Positions 33,433 to 45,600 of a DNA stretch of 64,000 bases are shown here, in pieces. Origin of the DNA: Limnomonas spitsbergensis (Eukaryota; Chlorophyta; Chlorophyceae; Chlamydomonadales). Both the position numbers and the translations under genes were made by a program. The notes beneath the pieces were generated by a model. It did not search any database. It saw only the letters and a list, made by a program, of their open reading frames with translations, and was not told where the DNA came from. The DNA is taken from contig JAYJMM010000105.1 of NCBI GenBank assembly GCA_037349105.1, positions 4,030,001 through 4,094,000 of the forward strand, read 5' to 3'. Position 1 is the stretch's first letter. Each line of letters begins with the position of its first letter.

Positions 33433-36400
33433 TAAGCCCCATGATTCAAACAAATGGCAGTTGTATAACAGTGACATCTTTCAGCGACAGTGTATCTGAA
33501 GTCATGGCTGCAGATGTGGAATCTCCCTGTTCGGCCATTTATTCCATTGCGTGAGTGGGAAGTGGCGCTACTGGTACATGATAGCCGTTGTGTGCTTTTA
33601 CACACACACAATCACACAATCACACAAACACAACAGTATTACACATTTGCCAATTGCCGCAACTGTGCCTCGTCAACGCGATTAGTGGTGCATTCTGCAT
33701 GGCACTCGTAAAACTAGTCTTTGTGCCGAAACGATGTGCAAATGTGCCCAATTCGTGAAGACAGAAATCTATACACTTGCAACTGCCACCAGGCCCTGTT
33801 GACGCGCTGTTGACGGTTACCCACTCTTTGACAACCGTCGAGAGGCGGAAGACACGAAGTGCGAGTGGAGACGCCAGTCGACAGTCGTTACGCGCACCGA
33901 TAAGCCAAGTGCCACCTGGTCGACGCCAAGGCAGGCAGTGGTGAGGAGGTGCATCATTGGTGGCATCCTCGGCGGCATCCACAGTCGGTAGTCTAGAGCT
34001 TGAATCTGCCGTTTGTGCCTTACTCTCCGCAAGGACTTGAAAGAACCCTCTGGCCCTAAGAGAAGGTCCTGTCACAAAGTAGTGACTGGACACAACCTGT
34101 CTAGCGTGACCTAGTCCCGAGTGCACCATTTGGTGTGCAAACTCGTTGGTGAATAAATAGGAGGCCCATCAGGCCATAACCATATTTGCAGGTGCTCAGG
34201 CTCTCTTTCAAATGGCCGTCGCTTAGTGCAGGTAGCTTGTGAGCATATACAATTTAGTACGGATGGTTTCACTGTGAACCGATTATCTAAATCCGTTTTC
34301 TGTCAAGGATCCTGATGGCATCAAAGCATGGCAAGGCATCGGACCCCTATGTCGTAAACAGTATGCTATCTGCCTGTCAGTGGGAGTGCTCAAAGTACAG
34401 GAGGTCATTCGAGCTTTATTTAGTAGTACCGGTAATCAAGGGTAACTGTAACCCCTGCTTGTAATCCTAAGACATGCTTTAGATTCCTTGGCATGGGGCT
34501 CCTTCAGGTGCACGGGACTAGTTAGTCACCGAATATGAGTTTCAGTCCATCGAAGTTGCGGCAAATGTTGCATGGGACAGGTGGCCGCATTACCGTTTTA
34601 GGCCCTAAATACTACGCCAGCGGGCAGCGAAATCAAGGCCCCTCAGGCCCCCTGGGCTGGTGACCAACACACAAACACCGACCTATGTGAATTGATGAAG
34701 TTACTTAAGCCAGCGACCCATATAAAGAAACTACCAGTAGGCGTAATGGCACAGAGATAAGTTTCAAGAATGCCACTGACAAAAAAAGGAAAATGACATC
34801 ATGAAAATGCGATTTGTGTGGGAGGGGCGGGGGCGAGCAGAACATGACACTTGATGCATGCGACAGGTGCCCACACAATAGTTTGGGCTCAAAATCACCA
34901 GAACAGCAGGCGAAAAAACGGTGTTGGCCCTGGGTAAGCAACCAGCACACAATCGCAGACCGTTGGCGTGGGAATGAACCCTATAGGACACAAGATCAGT
35001 CCCCACAAAACAACAACAAGCATGGGCGGGGGAGGACTGCAGCTGCGCCCAAGCTACAAACAATTGGGAGAGATACGACGTCTGGCAAAGCTTTGAAATC
35101 AATTGCCCCGTGCACCATGCATTGGTAGATGAATGGACTTATATTCTTCCAAACAATGATAGGGGGCCACAGCAAAATTAAGATTTAGCCACCTCAGATT
35201 GAACCAGAGATTCTCCTTCACATCACATGCATCATTGTATCCCTGACGTAGTTCAAATACGTAAAAGTATCTCCCTGCACGGCATCTGGTCTATAGCACT
35301 CACTGAATGAGCCACACATGGCAAACCCCGGGCATTTTAGAGAGCCATGGGTTCCTGACTAGACTCGGCATGACCTCAACACTCCGAGAGGCACTGGCAA
35401 AAGTAAATAAAAAATACCAAGAGCCAACAGCCTGGAACTTAGATATAACAAATCCATTCAAACTATTTTAGAACAAGGCAGTGTCCCATGACAAGCTTGG
35501 GATTTTACTATTCTCACGCAGGATCACAGCCTGTGAGGTGAAAGCATGTGGAGAACAGTTCTACTTGGTTTGAGATCGAGGAATACAAGCATGGAAGAAA
35601 ATTCAAACGGCGAGGCGCTAACTGTGCTTCCAATGCTCAGGAGTGTGAAAGAGAAGCAAGTGGGCAACAGGTAACAATAAAAGTAGTAAGCAAAGCCTGT
35701 GTCTCAGCAGGCTGAGCATACGCCCCTGCAGGGGCGCCACACCAACAAACATCATCAAGACGAGAGCGGCCACCCTCCGTCACTCAACCCCTCCCTCTGT
35801 CCCCCGTCAACAGCCTGCCATACGTGTAAAGAAAGAAAGCTACGCCCTACTGGAGCGTGGAGGTTAAGAAAACAACGCAGCTTGGGGCCGGAGCCACATC
35901 CACGCTGTTACCACGAGGCAATGTTCAATGGTCAGCAGGTTCACCATCGTCCATCCAATGTTGCGATCACACATCTGATGCCTCATAGGGGTGTTGGCCG
36001 ATGCCCCTCTTCAGACACTACTCATGCAGTCATGCCTCATCACGTGCGTACGGTTTCATCTTGCAGGATAGCTGGGCTGTGCCACCTGCCTGGGCTCATC
36101 ATGCCTGCATGCGTTCATCCCAGCATTGACTTCGGGATCCTAGGCTGGAAGTGTGTGTTTCGCATCCTTGCCACCGGCATCTTCATCGGCATGTTGTTGT
36201 CACCTACGCGGGCAACCAGCACAGGGTACGTGAACTCTTGCTAACAGCTTACGGGATGGTTACTTAACAGAGCAGGTGTAGCATAGGTTGCTACACGAAG
36301 CAAATCAGGTAGAAAAGGCGCATTCACATCTTTCGTCGTAAACAGTTGCAGCATGGCCTACCCTCTCAACCCGCCCTTGACTGCCTCATCCGGAACCCTG

Positions 36401-36693
36401 AACCCCCAAAGAAGCACACACACATGCCCTTTTTCCTGGCTGGACTCGACCCATAATAAGCATGGGAAGAACTGAAATCAAATCGAAACTGGGAGCTCAA
36501 AATAAAATGTACAATCAGGATAAGGAAAGCAAGCAAGGGTGCCGTCGTGTAGAAAAGCCTACGGGGCTACACCTCCCCCAATAATTACTCACTGGGGGCG
36601 AATGGATCCGAAGCAATCTGATGCTCCTTCGAAGGGCCCAGCAGGCTGTGCCCTCCGGTCAACACGGCACGGGGACTGAATCGGGGCTCCTGC
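33433..36693. other. repeat-rich spacer
   Basis: No gene supported. A 169-codon minus frame (34129-33620) has no recognised motif. A SINE-like copy lies at 35829-35912. Near 34843-34885 is CTTGATGCATGCGACAGGTG, which recurs in related form at 23704-23765 and 57797-57868 and so marks another dispersed repeat. The 181-codon plus frame at 35699-36244 overlaps the SINE-like copy and is probably spurious. Confidence 0.4.
35829..35912 (-). repeat. SINE-like repeat, copy 3
   Basis: Same family as 25858-25934, in the same orientation, with an AAAGAAAGAAAG run (TTTC tail on the minus strand) and the GGTAACAGCGTGGATGTGGC end. About 75-80% alike by eye. Confidence 0.6.
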
Positions 36694-39600
36694 TCAGTGG
36701 GAGGAGGCAGGGATGGGGGGAGTCAGGGGGAAGAGGTCGAACATCTGTCTCAAAGCACTGCAGTAAGCTGGGCCTGTGCGGCTGGAATGATACACTTTAA
36801 GCATCCAGCAAAACAAGCAAGCGGAAAAATTCCTTGGCACCCTTAGGGGTGTGCAGGCATGTAGGGACCAGCGCAGCATGAGGGTGAAAAGCCACGTGCG
36901 CACCTATGTGAGCGAAAGGATGCGCGCACACCAGCCCAGGTCAAGCCCGCCCAGGTCAAGCCCAGCCCAAGTCATACAAGCGAATGGATGCGTGCATAGC
37001 ACCCTAATTCGGACAGTATCATTACGCAAATGGCCTGCACGTGCTGATGGCGTTTGGTGATATGGCCGTTAAGCCCATCACAGGTTTCAGACCAAGTTAT
37101 GAACACAAAAGAGACTAAATTTCCGCTAAATTCCATTTTAAGTTACCACCTGTGTGGTACGTCTGCTAGTTTAATCAGGTTGGAAATAAAAAGTGAGGCT
37201 CACATTTAAAACTGAAAAGCCTTCCGAATGAGCCCAGTCTGAGCTAAAGGTTGTCCACTTGGGATGGCGTGTGTCCAAGGCAATCGGTGTTGTCTACGTG
37301 TGTGCCAGACCATCTATGGCAGGCCGCTGGTTTGCTCCACAAGGCCCCCTCGGCCGCCTGCTGCAATTCAGCTAAAAATTAATCGAAGCGCTATGAAGTA
37401 AACACAGCATAACACGAGCCAGGGACGCTTCTCTCAGGCAGCAAACCGCCGCCCATCATATTCTTCGTGCCCACGATCCCACGAAACCCCCAAACGAACC
37501 TGGGATTCTCCACCCTCGATGGGAGGGAGGAGGGCGTGCGGCAGCGAGGCCCTTCCGATCCGCAAAGACTTGCTTTGTCCTCCGACGGGCACAAAGGAAT
37601 TGAAATGTGAGCCCACATTTGTTTGCCTGGCCAGGGACAACGATAAAGGACATTTCAATCCCTGTGGATCAGCGCCGACCAAGGTTTATTTTGCAATCTG
37701 CAGCTACTTTCAGCTACAGCACCGATTGTGGTAGAGGGGGCCTGGTGCAGCTGGCGCTGCCGATTGGCCGGTCAATAATTGGTCCCCATCCGGCGGATCG
37801 CTGGTGTCCGCCGCCCCCCGGAGGTATGATGGCCACTCACATGACGAAGGGTGCCTATCCCACACCCCTCGCACAAAGCTGCAAGTGACACGGACAGCTT
37901 CCCTCCCGCAACTCCTAGACATGCAGGGCGCACTTGATCCACAGACAGTTTCCTTAATTCCATGCCCAGGCAGGGCGCAGCCACACCCGCCATTCCTTAC
38001 TTCGGCGAGGTCGTGCCACCCTTGTGCCCGGCTGGCCACGGCAGCGTCCCCCGGGTGAGATGGCTGTCATCCGCGCTGCTGAAGATGGACGTCGTCTGTG
38101 GGTAGCTGGGCTTCACCGGGTGGGACAGACCATCTAGGCCACAAATCGGTGCAGTCTGGGGCTGAGACGCGGCCGCTTTGGCGCCCGTCACAGTCTTGAG
38201 GGTGATCACCTGATAGTTGTGAAAGGCCAGCCGAGGCAGGGTAAAGCTTTGCAACCAATCATGTTTTATATTTTCCCTCTTTCTCGGGACCCCTTCCTGC
38301 CCCCATTTTTTAAGATATAAGACGAAGCAGCTGAATCCTGCACCATAGATGGTGAAAGTCCAAAGTTGTGGACCTAACATGCAAAGGCCAGGCGAGACAA
38401 CTAGGCAAGGGATCGGCTGTTGACGGAGTATGCAAAGACCAGGAAAGGTCAAGCAAGATAAGGCAAGGTAAGTTTTTTGACTGAACATGACAAGGCCAGG
38501 CCAGGCCAGGAAGGGTAAGGCTGTCGACCTTGCAAGCCAAGGCAAGGCAAGGCAAGGCAAGGCAAGACCAGGCCAAGCAAGATAAGGCATCGTAAGGTTG
38601 CTGACTGAACATGACAAGGCCAGGCCAGGCCAGGCAGGATAAGGCTGTCGGCTTTACAAGCCAAGGCAAGGCAAGGCAAGACCATACGAGACCAGGCCAG
38701 GCAAATACAAGGTCAAGCCAGGCAAGGCTGTTGACCTACCATGCCAAGGCAAGGCAAGGCAAGGTAAGGCAAGGATGTCTTAACACAGCATGCCAAGGCG
38801 AGGCAAGGCAAGGTAAGGCAAGGATGTCTTAACACAGCATGCCAAGGCGAGGCAAGGTAAGGCGATGGAAGCCAAGACGAGGCAAGGTAAGGCTGCCGGT
38901 CTTGCACGCTTTTATGGTTCCCGGGGCCCAAGACCTAGGCTCATTGGATGTCTTCATCTCTTCAGCTCATAAACCTTTTGGGTTCCGGAGCTGAAAAGTA
39001 TGCATGGCCCCGCTAGGATCTCCAATCTGAAAATCTGCCTCCCAGAAAATGGCGTTTCGTTCTGCAGGCCCCCTTCCCTATCTCTCTGGCAGCCCTGGAT
39101 GGGGCTTATTTCTCATAAAATCTTTCATAGCGAGAATTTGCAGCCATCACCTTTGAGAAAGGCGCGGCCTGGCTACGCGAGCTGCCCGGCACATGCAGCG
39201 GCCGCCAGATGGGCTGCGGGGCATCTTCCGCATAGCTGTAGAAGTCCGAGCCCGGTATGCCACCAAAGGAGCGGTACAGAGCGCTGAGCACCGCCGACGA
39301 GCCAGCCCCAAGTGCGTGGATGGAGGTTGGGACAGCGATGGATGGTGCGCCTGCGGACCCGGGGGCGTCCGGGACTTCTACAGAGCTCAGGAAGCTCCTG
39401 CAGTCAGACAGAGCAGGCAAGGGGGGGGGGGGGCGGTTGCAGGGGGCAGAGCCAGATGTAGCAGAGGTCGCGTTGGCGGCCGGCGAGCAGGTCAAGAGAT
39501 AAAGAGATATCAAGCGAGGGCTACCGAGAGAAAGAGGGGATAAAGAGCAGGGATAAAGAGAGAGAAACAAGGAAGCTAGTCCAGTGAATCCATCTGTCTT

Positions 39601-42600
39601 GGGCCAAGGATGAACGAAACGATTGTGCTTGAGAGGTCTGGCAGAAGACGGCAGCTACATTGCACATAAAAGCGTCAAAGCTTGATCTGGCCCAGCACCC
39701 TGAAACCCTATGATGCACAATTGACCACCATGATGCACTATCAACCCTGAGCCCTAATCCCTCTGATGCACCCTACCCCCAAAACCCATACGATGCACCC
39801 TGAACCTTCTGATGCACCCTAAACCCTAAACCCATACGATGCACCCTAAACCTTCTGATGCACCCTAAACCCTTAACCCATAAGATGCACCCTGTGGTAG
39901 GCACTTTTAGGCACTTTTAATGTCACCCTTAACCCTTGGCCTCTATGATGCACCCGAACCTTGTAACCCCTATGATGCACCCTAAACCCCAGCCCCTACG
40001 CACCTTATCGACATCTCGCCTTCACCCGTCAACAACCCCTCCTCTGGGGTGTAGCAGTTGAGCAGCCCTATTTCATCACGGATTTGGCTGCAGGACACAG
40101 GAGGGGAGATGCAGGGCATTAGGCCTACATCGATGATTTCATAAAGCGCCCCATGAGACGGTGGGCATGAGGTTCACGCTGAAGTAATCATAAAGTACCC
40201 CAAGCACAACTGAGCTTATCTTGATGCCATCAAGCGCACTCTCCACTCGTACAAGAAAGGACAACCACTCCTTATACAGGTTCACAATACAACACAGGGA
40301 CACAAATAATGCACACCCATGCCTTCCGGTACCGAAGATTTGCTTTGCCTCCCCTCATAAGTAACTTTGTTTGGGGTTGAGGGATCCACGAATATGCCTG
40401 CTACCGATCGTCGACGCTACTTTTCAGTCAGAAATTAAGGGTTTTGGTGGATAATTTGCCCTGAGGGCAGCATAATGCAAACCCATGCCATCATGCCGAT
40501 ATGCCGACATGCACCAACAGGCTGACCACAGCCCTGATGACACAAGAGGGCCACGCATGCCGGGGCACAGTGTTTCTGTCGAGAATTAGGACCATCGGGC
40601 TCTTTCCTTCGATGCAAATCCTGGACTCAGGAGTCGAAAACACATCACAAGGAAGAACAGGAAGAGCCTCTCTGGCAGCGCTGCCTGACCCCCGTATATA
40701 GTAATCAGCAAGCAAGCCACAGGCCAGGTCAAGGCCGGCAGTGACCTTTTCTCACTCTAAGCCACAGCAAGGCCGCCAGGGTGCAGGAGGGAGAGGTCAA
40801 CCTGAACCCCTACCCCACGTCTCTACCCCAACCTCTGCCCCTATATCCCTTGAAGCCGGAATATCCGACCAGAAACCTTCAGGATGCTCCATCATCTTTA
40901 AACCCCAATGGGCTGCGGCAGTGAACCCTGATGGCCCAAGGACTAGCCCTTCCCAACCTGCAGCTGAATTTGTTGCGAGTAGTCAGCTGTGGCGCGGACG
41001 CAGGGGCCGGAGGCACCGGCTCCACGGCTGCCCCCGCAGCGTTGGAGCTGGCCACCTCCCTCCTGGAATTCGCTTCCCCCCGGGGGGAGTCCAAATGATG
41101 CACTGCTCTGCTATCTGCGGCAGGAAAAAGGGCGCGCAAGGGACAGAGGCCGCAAGGCATCAGAGCTGGCCCCCGCACCCAATAAGCACCCTGAACCCGC
41201 TGCACACAGAACCTTGGTGTCTACAGAGCGAGGAATCGGGATTCACAGGACAGTCCATCCAGCCTGCATGCTATGGGGGGGCCGACAGCTTGGTTTAGAG
41301 CCGCCAGCCCTGCCCCCTGGACCTTTTGGTGCCTCTTGATCATCCACACTGCCAGAACCCTACTCAGGCCAGTCGCATGTCCCTTGCCGCAGCCAGAGTG
41401 AAGGATCTGTGAAGGCATCAGATCCGTGTTTTTTTATTAGATCTGTACAGTAATCAGATTTGTGATATACGGTATTCGGATCTGTGATGCCATCAGATCT
41501 GTGATATACACAAATATGTCATGTTGTCAGATCTGTGATGTAACCAGGGATTGGCTACCTGGTACAAACTGTGGTTGTTTGCATGCATGTTTGAAGCTCA
41601 ACCCTAGACCCTAAACCCTCCATGTTTGAAGCTTGTCTCTAGAACCTAAACCCTCCATGTTTGAAACTAAACCCTAGACCCTAAACGCTCCATGTTTGAA
41701 GCTAAACCCTCGACCCTAAACCCTCCATGTTTGAGGCTTAAACCTAGACCCTAAACCCTCCATGTTTGAAGCTAAACCCTAGACCCTCAACCCTCCATGT
41801 TTAAAGCTTAACCCTAAACCCTAAACCCTCCATGCCCTGCTTGCTAATATGACCCTTGGGCCGTAGCCTCTCACCCGAGGCTCCCGACACCGCCCCTGGG
41901 AACAATAAGCGTGACGGCTGCGGCAGCGGGTTGAGGGCGTCGATGGGCAGCGTCCTGACGATCATGGCGGGAGCACCACAGTGGCCGATCAATGACACCT
42001 ACGAGGCGAAGAGGAATCGCTTCTGACACAGCCGGATAAAAAGGGCCAAAGCTAGCTCGCAGCGGCTCCAATGTGCATGCGGGCCGGTTCACACCCGCCT
42101 CACACCTGCCTCAAACTTGCCCCACACCTGCCCCACACCTTAGGGGCGCTGCTCTTGACCTGCTTGAAGTACTCCTCGGCTACGCCCTGGACAGGTACGA
42201 TGAATGACATGATTTAATCTCCACATGACAAGCAGGAGCCAGTGACAACAACTCACTTGAGGGTAGCTTCAGCTACAGTCAGCTACTCAGTAACAAATCA
42301 GCTACTCCAACGCCAGCTGCCACTGGGGCCTGGTGTAACAATTCCTGCTATAAGGTTTGATCTCCAATGGTCTCCAATGATTGTTGTTGCCCCACGGCCT
42401 ACCAAAGGTCGGATCCAACATGGCATGCATCGTCATTGATATACTTATACAAAATCGGGCAGGGCATGCATGATGCATTTGCATATAATCGGGCAGGGCA
42501 TGCATTATACATTTATACCCAATCTGGCAGGGCATGCTATACGCATTTATACCACATCCGACACGACATGCATTGCCTAGGACGAAATTGCAGGAGGTCC

Positions 42601-45600
42601 AAGATGCTGCAGCTTTAGGGCTCCAGGTTCATGGCAAGCCGCGCTCAAACAGCCCTCACCCGGCATGGCATGCATTCAAATTATCTTAAATCGCAGGAGG
42701 CAACGCCAAAATGCCATGCTGGTCGCAAACAGGTCGGGCACTCAGCCAGGCTGTACATTTAGCGTGCCTCAGCTACACTTCAGATACATCACAGCCTACA
42801 GCCAAGGGGACCTCGTGCAGCAAGCCCTGCTGCCTGGGCCACCAGTTGTAGGCCGGTGAAAGTGGTGGGCCCATCAGCCCAGTGGCCCAAAACCGGTAGA
42901 CCGCAGAATTGGCATGGCCCACTAAAATAAATACGGGGGAGCTCCGCTCACACAGCACATTGCCACCGCCTTGTGCTGCTTCTTGTCCGCCATGTTTTCC
43001 TCCACTAAGCGAAGATTACGCCCCTGAACGGGGTACACGGGGCAGGACTCAGGAGCCATGATTGATCTGGCATCGCTGATCGCTCACTCTTGACCCAGCT
43101 CTCACTCCTTCTGGGATCACACTATCACACATTCAGGCCCTTGCTTTTAGTGTGGGATCCCACCTGCAGTACTTGTCCGAATAGGGCTTTGTTGACAGAG
43201 CTGACTGACTGGTCCGTCATCATGACTTTGGCGGAGGCGACCTGACGTAACGACTGGTGGGGGGGGCAACAGGGGTCAGGGGTGTAGTGACATGAGGTAG
43301 GTGGCCAGAAGGTGTGCAACGTACAGGAAGGTGAGAGGACAGGTGAGAGGGCAGGTGGGACACGCAATATAAAAGGCACACCTCAAGCTGATCTCGCATC
43401 AAGGCAGATGACATGGGTGCGGAAAAATATGGATGTTTGCCATTGTCTGTGTGCACACATGGATTACGCAGCATGCTGTGCGCCTACCGGCCGCATGAGG
43501 ATTAGAGACGCACCTCCAGCTGATCTTGCGGAAGGCTCCGCATCAGAAGGGAGCGGCCGATCTTGAACACATTCATACTTGTCATGGCCATGCAGCTAGC
43601 AGTACCTATGCAGGGGAAGTGCAATACAAGCAGCAGCAGTCAGGCCAGGCGACAAAAAGGATATATCGGGCCAGACTACAGGATTAGAAACCTTCATACT
43701 TGCCAGGACCATGCAACTTGCAGTGCCTACTGCCTACGCAGGGGAGGTGCAATAAAAGCGGTGCGGTCCGGTCCGGCACCAAATAGGCACCATAAGGCCA
43801 GAGTACAGGATTAAAAACCCAAATGCTTGTCATGGCCATGTAGCTAGCAGTGCCTGCCCAGGAGGAGTGAGGCTTCCGTATTTGGGGGAATCAGGGCTTG
43901 GGGCAAAACCGAAACCGAAACCCGGTTGTGTTGGGAGGAATCAGGGTTTGGGCCTTGGACCAGGTACAAACCCTTAACCCTAAACTCTCAACTTCAAAAA
44001 CCTAAACCTTCCACCCAAAACCCTGCCATATTCGGGAGAATCAAGGCTTGGGGCTTAGACCAGGTTTTGCGATGAGGTTTGGAGAGTCCTGACGCTCACA
44101 TTCCCTGGCTGAATCAGAGCTTGCTTTAATGCGCGCCAGACCAAGTGGGGGGTGGAGGGCACCCTGCAGCATCCCTGGGTTGACGAGAACCCAGCTTTGA
44201 CCTGCCCACTCCCAGTCCCCAAGCAGCAGGCACCAGGATTTAGGGTTCAGGGTTCAGACAGGGATGGATAGACAGCACCTAGTGCTGAGAAGCTCGGCTG
44301 CATTTCAAGGCTATCAAAGCATGAGCACCGCTTCGATTCCGGCCTGACAGCCCACTTTGATTTGTTCAGTGCAATTGTGGTGCATGCCAGGCTGCCTTTG
44401 GCAGGCAGCTATGTAGCCACACGAAACCCGGGGCGGCCTACGGCAGGGGGGCCAAGCAAAAGGGCATACATACTGCACCAGGCCCCCTCGGCCGTGGGCC
44501 ATGAGGTAGAGCTGGATTTATGTAGCTGAGGTAGCTGAAGCGACACCCTGAGATAGGCAGTGCATTACTCACGCTTGATGGCATTCCCTGGCATGATGGC
44601 CATGTCTCCAATGATGGCTTTTGCACCAAGGTTGCAAATCTGTAGCGCAAGGAAGCAGAAGAGGCATTAAGGGAAGTGCAGAAGAAGACAGGCAATGCTA
44701 GGGGCACCAGAGAGGCATCAAGGGAAGTGCAGAGGAAGACAGACTTTGCTAATGGAAGTAGTATGGCACCAGGGAGACTTCTTGGGCAGTGCAGAAGAAA
44801 ACAGGCTTTGGTAATGGCACCAGAGAGGCTTCAAGGGATGCACAGGATGGCACAGGCTTAGGCTTGACCAATGCAAACAGCAGCAGGGACAAGGATCATG
44901 GACACGGCTTGTTTTGGCCAAGGAGACTTCACGGAACTTGAGGATGCTTGAGGGGCTTCAGGGGACTTTAAGGGCTTAAAGGTACTTAACGGGGGCTGAA
45001 CTGCTGAAGTGGCTGAGGAAAGTGAAGTGGCTGAAGCAGCTGAAGGCATAAGAGGGCATCAGCCTAAGGGACTGAGGGGAAATTACGGGGACTACTGCCT
45101 TGGTCAAGGGGACTATACCGGGCATGCCAGCTAGCCAGCTACTACTTTGCTTCCTTTTTGACAATGCACCAGAGCTGATTTTAATGCACTTGAGCCAACT
45201 TTATCTCGGCCTTTGGCCATGGGGGACTGCAGAGCACACCCTGCCGCTCGGGCCACCAGCCGCAGGCCGGAAAAGCTTTGGTTCTCAATGGCCCGGTGGT
45301 CGCCGCCCGGCGGCCATTAAAAGTGTTACGGTGTGCACTTCAATTCTCTCTGACAAGAATGAGGCCGGATTCTAATTTAAAATGCCTGAGCAGTCTCCAG
45401 GAACAAGTGTGAGCATGCCTAGATTCATCCGAACATGCCATCGCCTCTCAAGCTGGCACAGATGAAGTTGACGGGGAGACTTATCCAACACCGAAAAAAT
45501 AAACCAGGGCTGGACCAGGGCCAGGACGGGGAAAGGGCAAAATCCCTCCGTTTTGATGTTTGCTTTGATTGCTTGTCCTGTTGAACTACAAACTTACATG

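Noticed and set aside
33620..34129. 169-codon minus frame
   Set aside because: No family motif and no splice-supported neighbours; left as spacer.
35699..36244. 181-codon plus frame
   Set aside because: Contains the SINE-like copy, has no motif or splice context.
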